Shown piece after piece: positions 63,026-64,000 of a stretch of 64,000 nt of DNA. The DNA is taken from NCBI GenBank assembly GCA_002699585.1, contig PABP01000022.1, positions 62,001 to 126,000 on the forward strand. The letters are read 5' to 3'. How positions within the stretch are numbered: position 1 is the first letter of the stretch; each line of letters begins with the position of its first letter. The translations under genes were made by a program, and so were the position numbers. The notes beneath the pieces were generated by a model. It was not told where the DNA came from. It did not search any database and worked only from the letters and a program-made list of their open reading frames with translations. This DNA comes from Anaerolineaceae bacterium (lineage in GTDB: Bacteria > Chloroflexota > Anaerolineae > Aggregatilineales > Phototrophicaceae).

Positions 63026-63146
63026 CTCTTGATGCCATAGTCTCCTAAATAGGGGACGTTATCCTTGTTTTTTGCCTGTTGTTTGGCAGCAACCATCAGC
63101 CCTGACTTTTGTTAAAATAGAGATAAACCCAAAGAAGGTTGCAACC

Positions 63147-64000
63147 ATGCCCCTGACTTTTGACGAATTTGCAGTACCCACGTTTGAGGAATGGCGCAAA
63201 GTGGCAGTCGCCTCTTTGAAGGGTAAACCCTTCGATGCGCTCATCACGGAAACGCTGGAGGGCATTGACCTGCAACCGCTTTATCAAGAAAGTCACATTG
63301 AATTGCTCTCGCAGCGGTTGGCCATGCCGTATGCAGATGCCAAATCACGTTCCTGGTATGTCGCCCAGACCCTCGCACCTGGCTTGGATGCCACAGTATA
63401 CAATCAACGTCTGTTGCACGCGCTGAACAGCGGCCAAACCGCAGTCGCCATTGATTACGATCCGGCAGTTCCCTGGCATAACGAGCTAAGCGACCTCGAA
63501 GCGGCCCTGGCGGATGTCGATTGGTCACATGTGCCACTCTATATCCGTACCCATGTCAACGGTTTGCCGATACAGGCCCTCATTCAGGCATCGCGCAAGA
63601 TTAAAGCCAAAACAGGCTACGTCGGCGATGACCCCTATGCGCTGCAAACCCGTTACAGCGATCCCTTGCCGCTGGCTGCTGCGCTTGATTTTATCGCTGA
63701 GGCGACAAATGCTGTTGCTAGGAGTAAATTGGGTACGCTTCTCGTTCGTGGTGATATTTATCAGGACAGCGCGGCACATGCCGTACAGGAATTGGCCTTT
63801 GTCATGGCATCGGCTGTGCAGCAAATTCGTGATATGCAGGCGCGTGATGTGCCTGTTGAAGTGGCTATCTCCAAAATGCATTTGCTCATGGCGATTGGGC
63901 CGCATTTCTTTATGGAAATTGCCAAGCTGCGTGCGCTCCGCTGGCTGTGGTCGCAAATCGTAACGGCTTTCGGGCTGGACCCGGCTGATTATCCGGCCCG
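63147..64000 (+). CDS. Methylmalonyl-CoA mutase subunit (5' part, runs off window)
   Basis: 284 codons are open to the window edge. The N-terminus FDEFAVPTFEEWRKVAVASL and PFDALITETLEGIDLQPLY fit the start of the methylmalonyl-CoA mutase barrel (usual form: EEW...LKG...T.EGI...PLY). The following part lacks the long conserved stretches of the catalytic large subunit, so it is probably the small (beta, MutA) chain. SD AAGG precedes ATG 63147. The enzyme links propionyl-CoA and succinyl-CoA metabolism; a large subunit is expected just beyond the window. Confidence 0.85.
   Translation, partial: MPLTFDEFAVPTFEEWRKVAVASLKGKPFDALITETLEGIDLQPLYQESHIELLSQRLAMPYADAKSRSWYVAQTLAPGLDATVYNQRLLHALNSGQTAVAIDYDPAVPWHNELSDLEAALADVDWSHVPLYIRTHVNGLPIQALIQASRKIKAKTGYVGDDPYALQTRYSDPLPLAAALDFIAEATNAVARSKLGTLLVRGDIYQDSAAHAVQELAFVMASAVQQIRDMQARDVPVEVAISKMHLLMAIGPHFFMEIAKLRALRWLWSQIVTAFGLDPADYPA

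Noticed and set aside
1-64000. CRISPR arrays, tRNA or rRNA genes, phage or IS elements
   Set aside because: No regularly spaced repeats, no cloverleaf sequence with conserved TTCGA loop and no transposase or integrase frame was found on reading both strands.

Overview
The window looks like a chromosomal segment of a free-living bacterium with moderately high G+C content, most likely a member of the Chloroflexota (Anaerolineae or a related class). This is an inference from gene content, not from a phylogenetic marker search. The supporting points are flavin enzymes of the F420/luciferase type, a MoaD-MoaE fusion, a carotenoid cluster that combines cyanobacterial-type (CruF, CruG-like, CrtD) with actinobacterial/archaeal-type (CrtYcd) enzymes, frequent TTG start codons behind strong Shine-Dalgarno (SD) sequences, and rpoC standing apart from rpoB. 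I see no CRISPR array, no transposase, no phage genes, no tRNA and no rRNA.

Layout. 1-9.9 kb is housekeeping: the 5' part of rpoC with a perfect consensus promoter, prfB, a TrmH-type rRNA methyltransferase and ftsY on the minus strand, then moaC, a moaD-moaE fusion, fabF and rnc on the plus strand. 10-22.7 kb is more accessory: a membrane protein with a degenerate endonuclease/exonuclease/phosphatase domain, an amidohydrolase-CYTH fusion behind a structured leader, a four-gene operon of two LLM flavoenzymes with TIGR04076 and MOSC proteins, small unknown genes including one broken by an in-frame TGA, a divergent HxlR/NmrA pair with palindromic sites, an FHA-winged-helix regulator, and miaA/yraN. 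23-28.9 kb holds a membrane pyrophosphatase with an acidic tail, then a LOV-domain (blue-light) histidine kinase with two single-domain response regulators, and a MaoC hydratase.

30-44.4 kb is a light and carotenoid island. A minus-strand operon (hydrolase, tocopherol-cyclase-like protein, CruF, a PlsY-like acyltransferase, a CruG-like glycosyltransferase, a CrtI-family oxidoreductase) diverges from a plus-strand operon (crtI, crtB, lactate dehydrogenase, CrtYcd-type lycopene cyclase, a small membrane protein). A photolyase, a CrtD-type desaturase and an SRPBCC protein follow. Read together, the genes predict phytoene to lycopene, cyclisation at one end, 1',2'-hydration and 3',4'-desaturation at the other, then glycosylation and probably acylation: a myxol- or hydroxy-gamma-carotene-glycoside-ester-like pigment. 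This is the most interesting system in the window.

44.6-64 kb returns to core metabolism: purB, a small P-loop kinase, an EcsC-like protein, the overlapping pyrBCDEF operon, asnB, the complete oxidative pentose phosphate operon gnd-zwf-pgl, an M23 peptidase, glgB, a P-loop-less thymidylate-kinase-like protein coupled to tmk, and the start of a methylmalonyl-CoA mutase gene. Short palindromic GTAGGG repeats occur at three intergenic positions, two of them flanking a histone-deacetylase-family gene.
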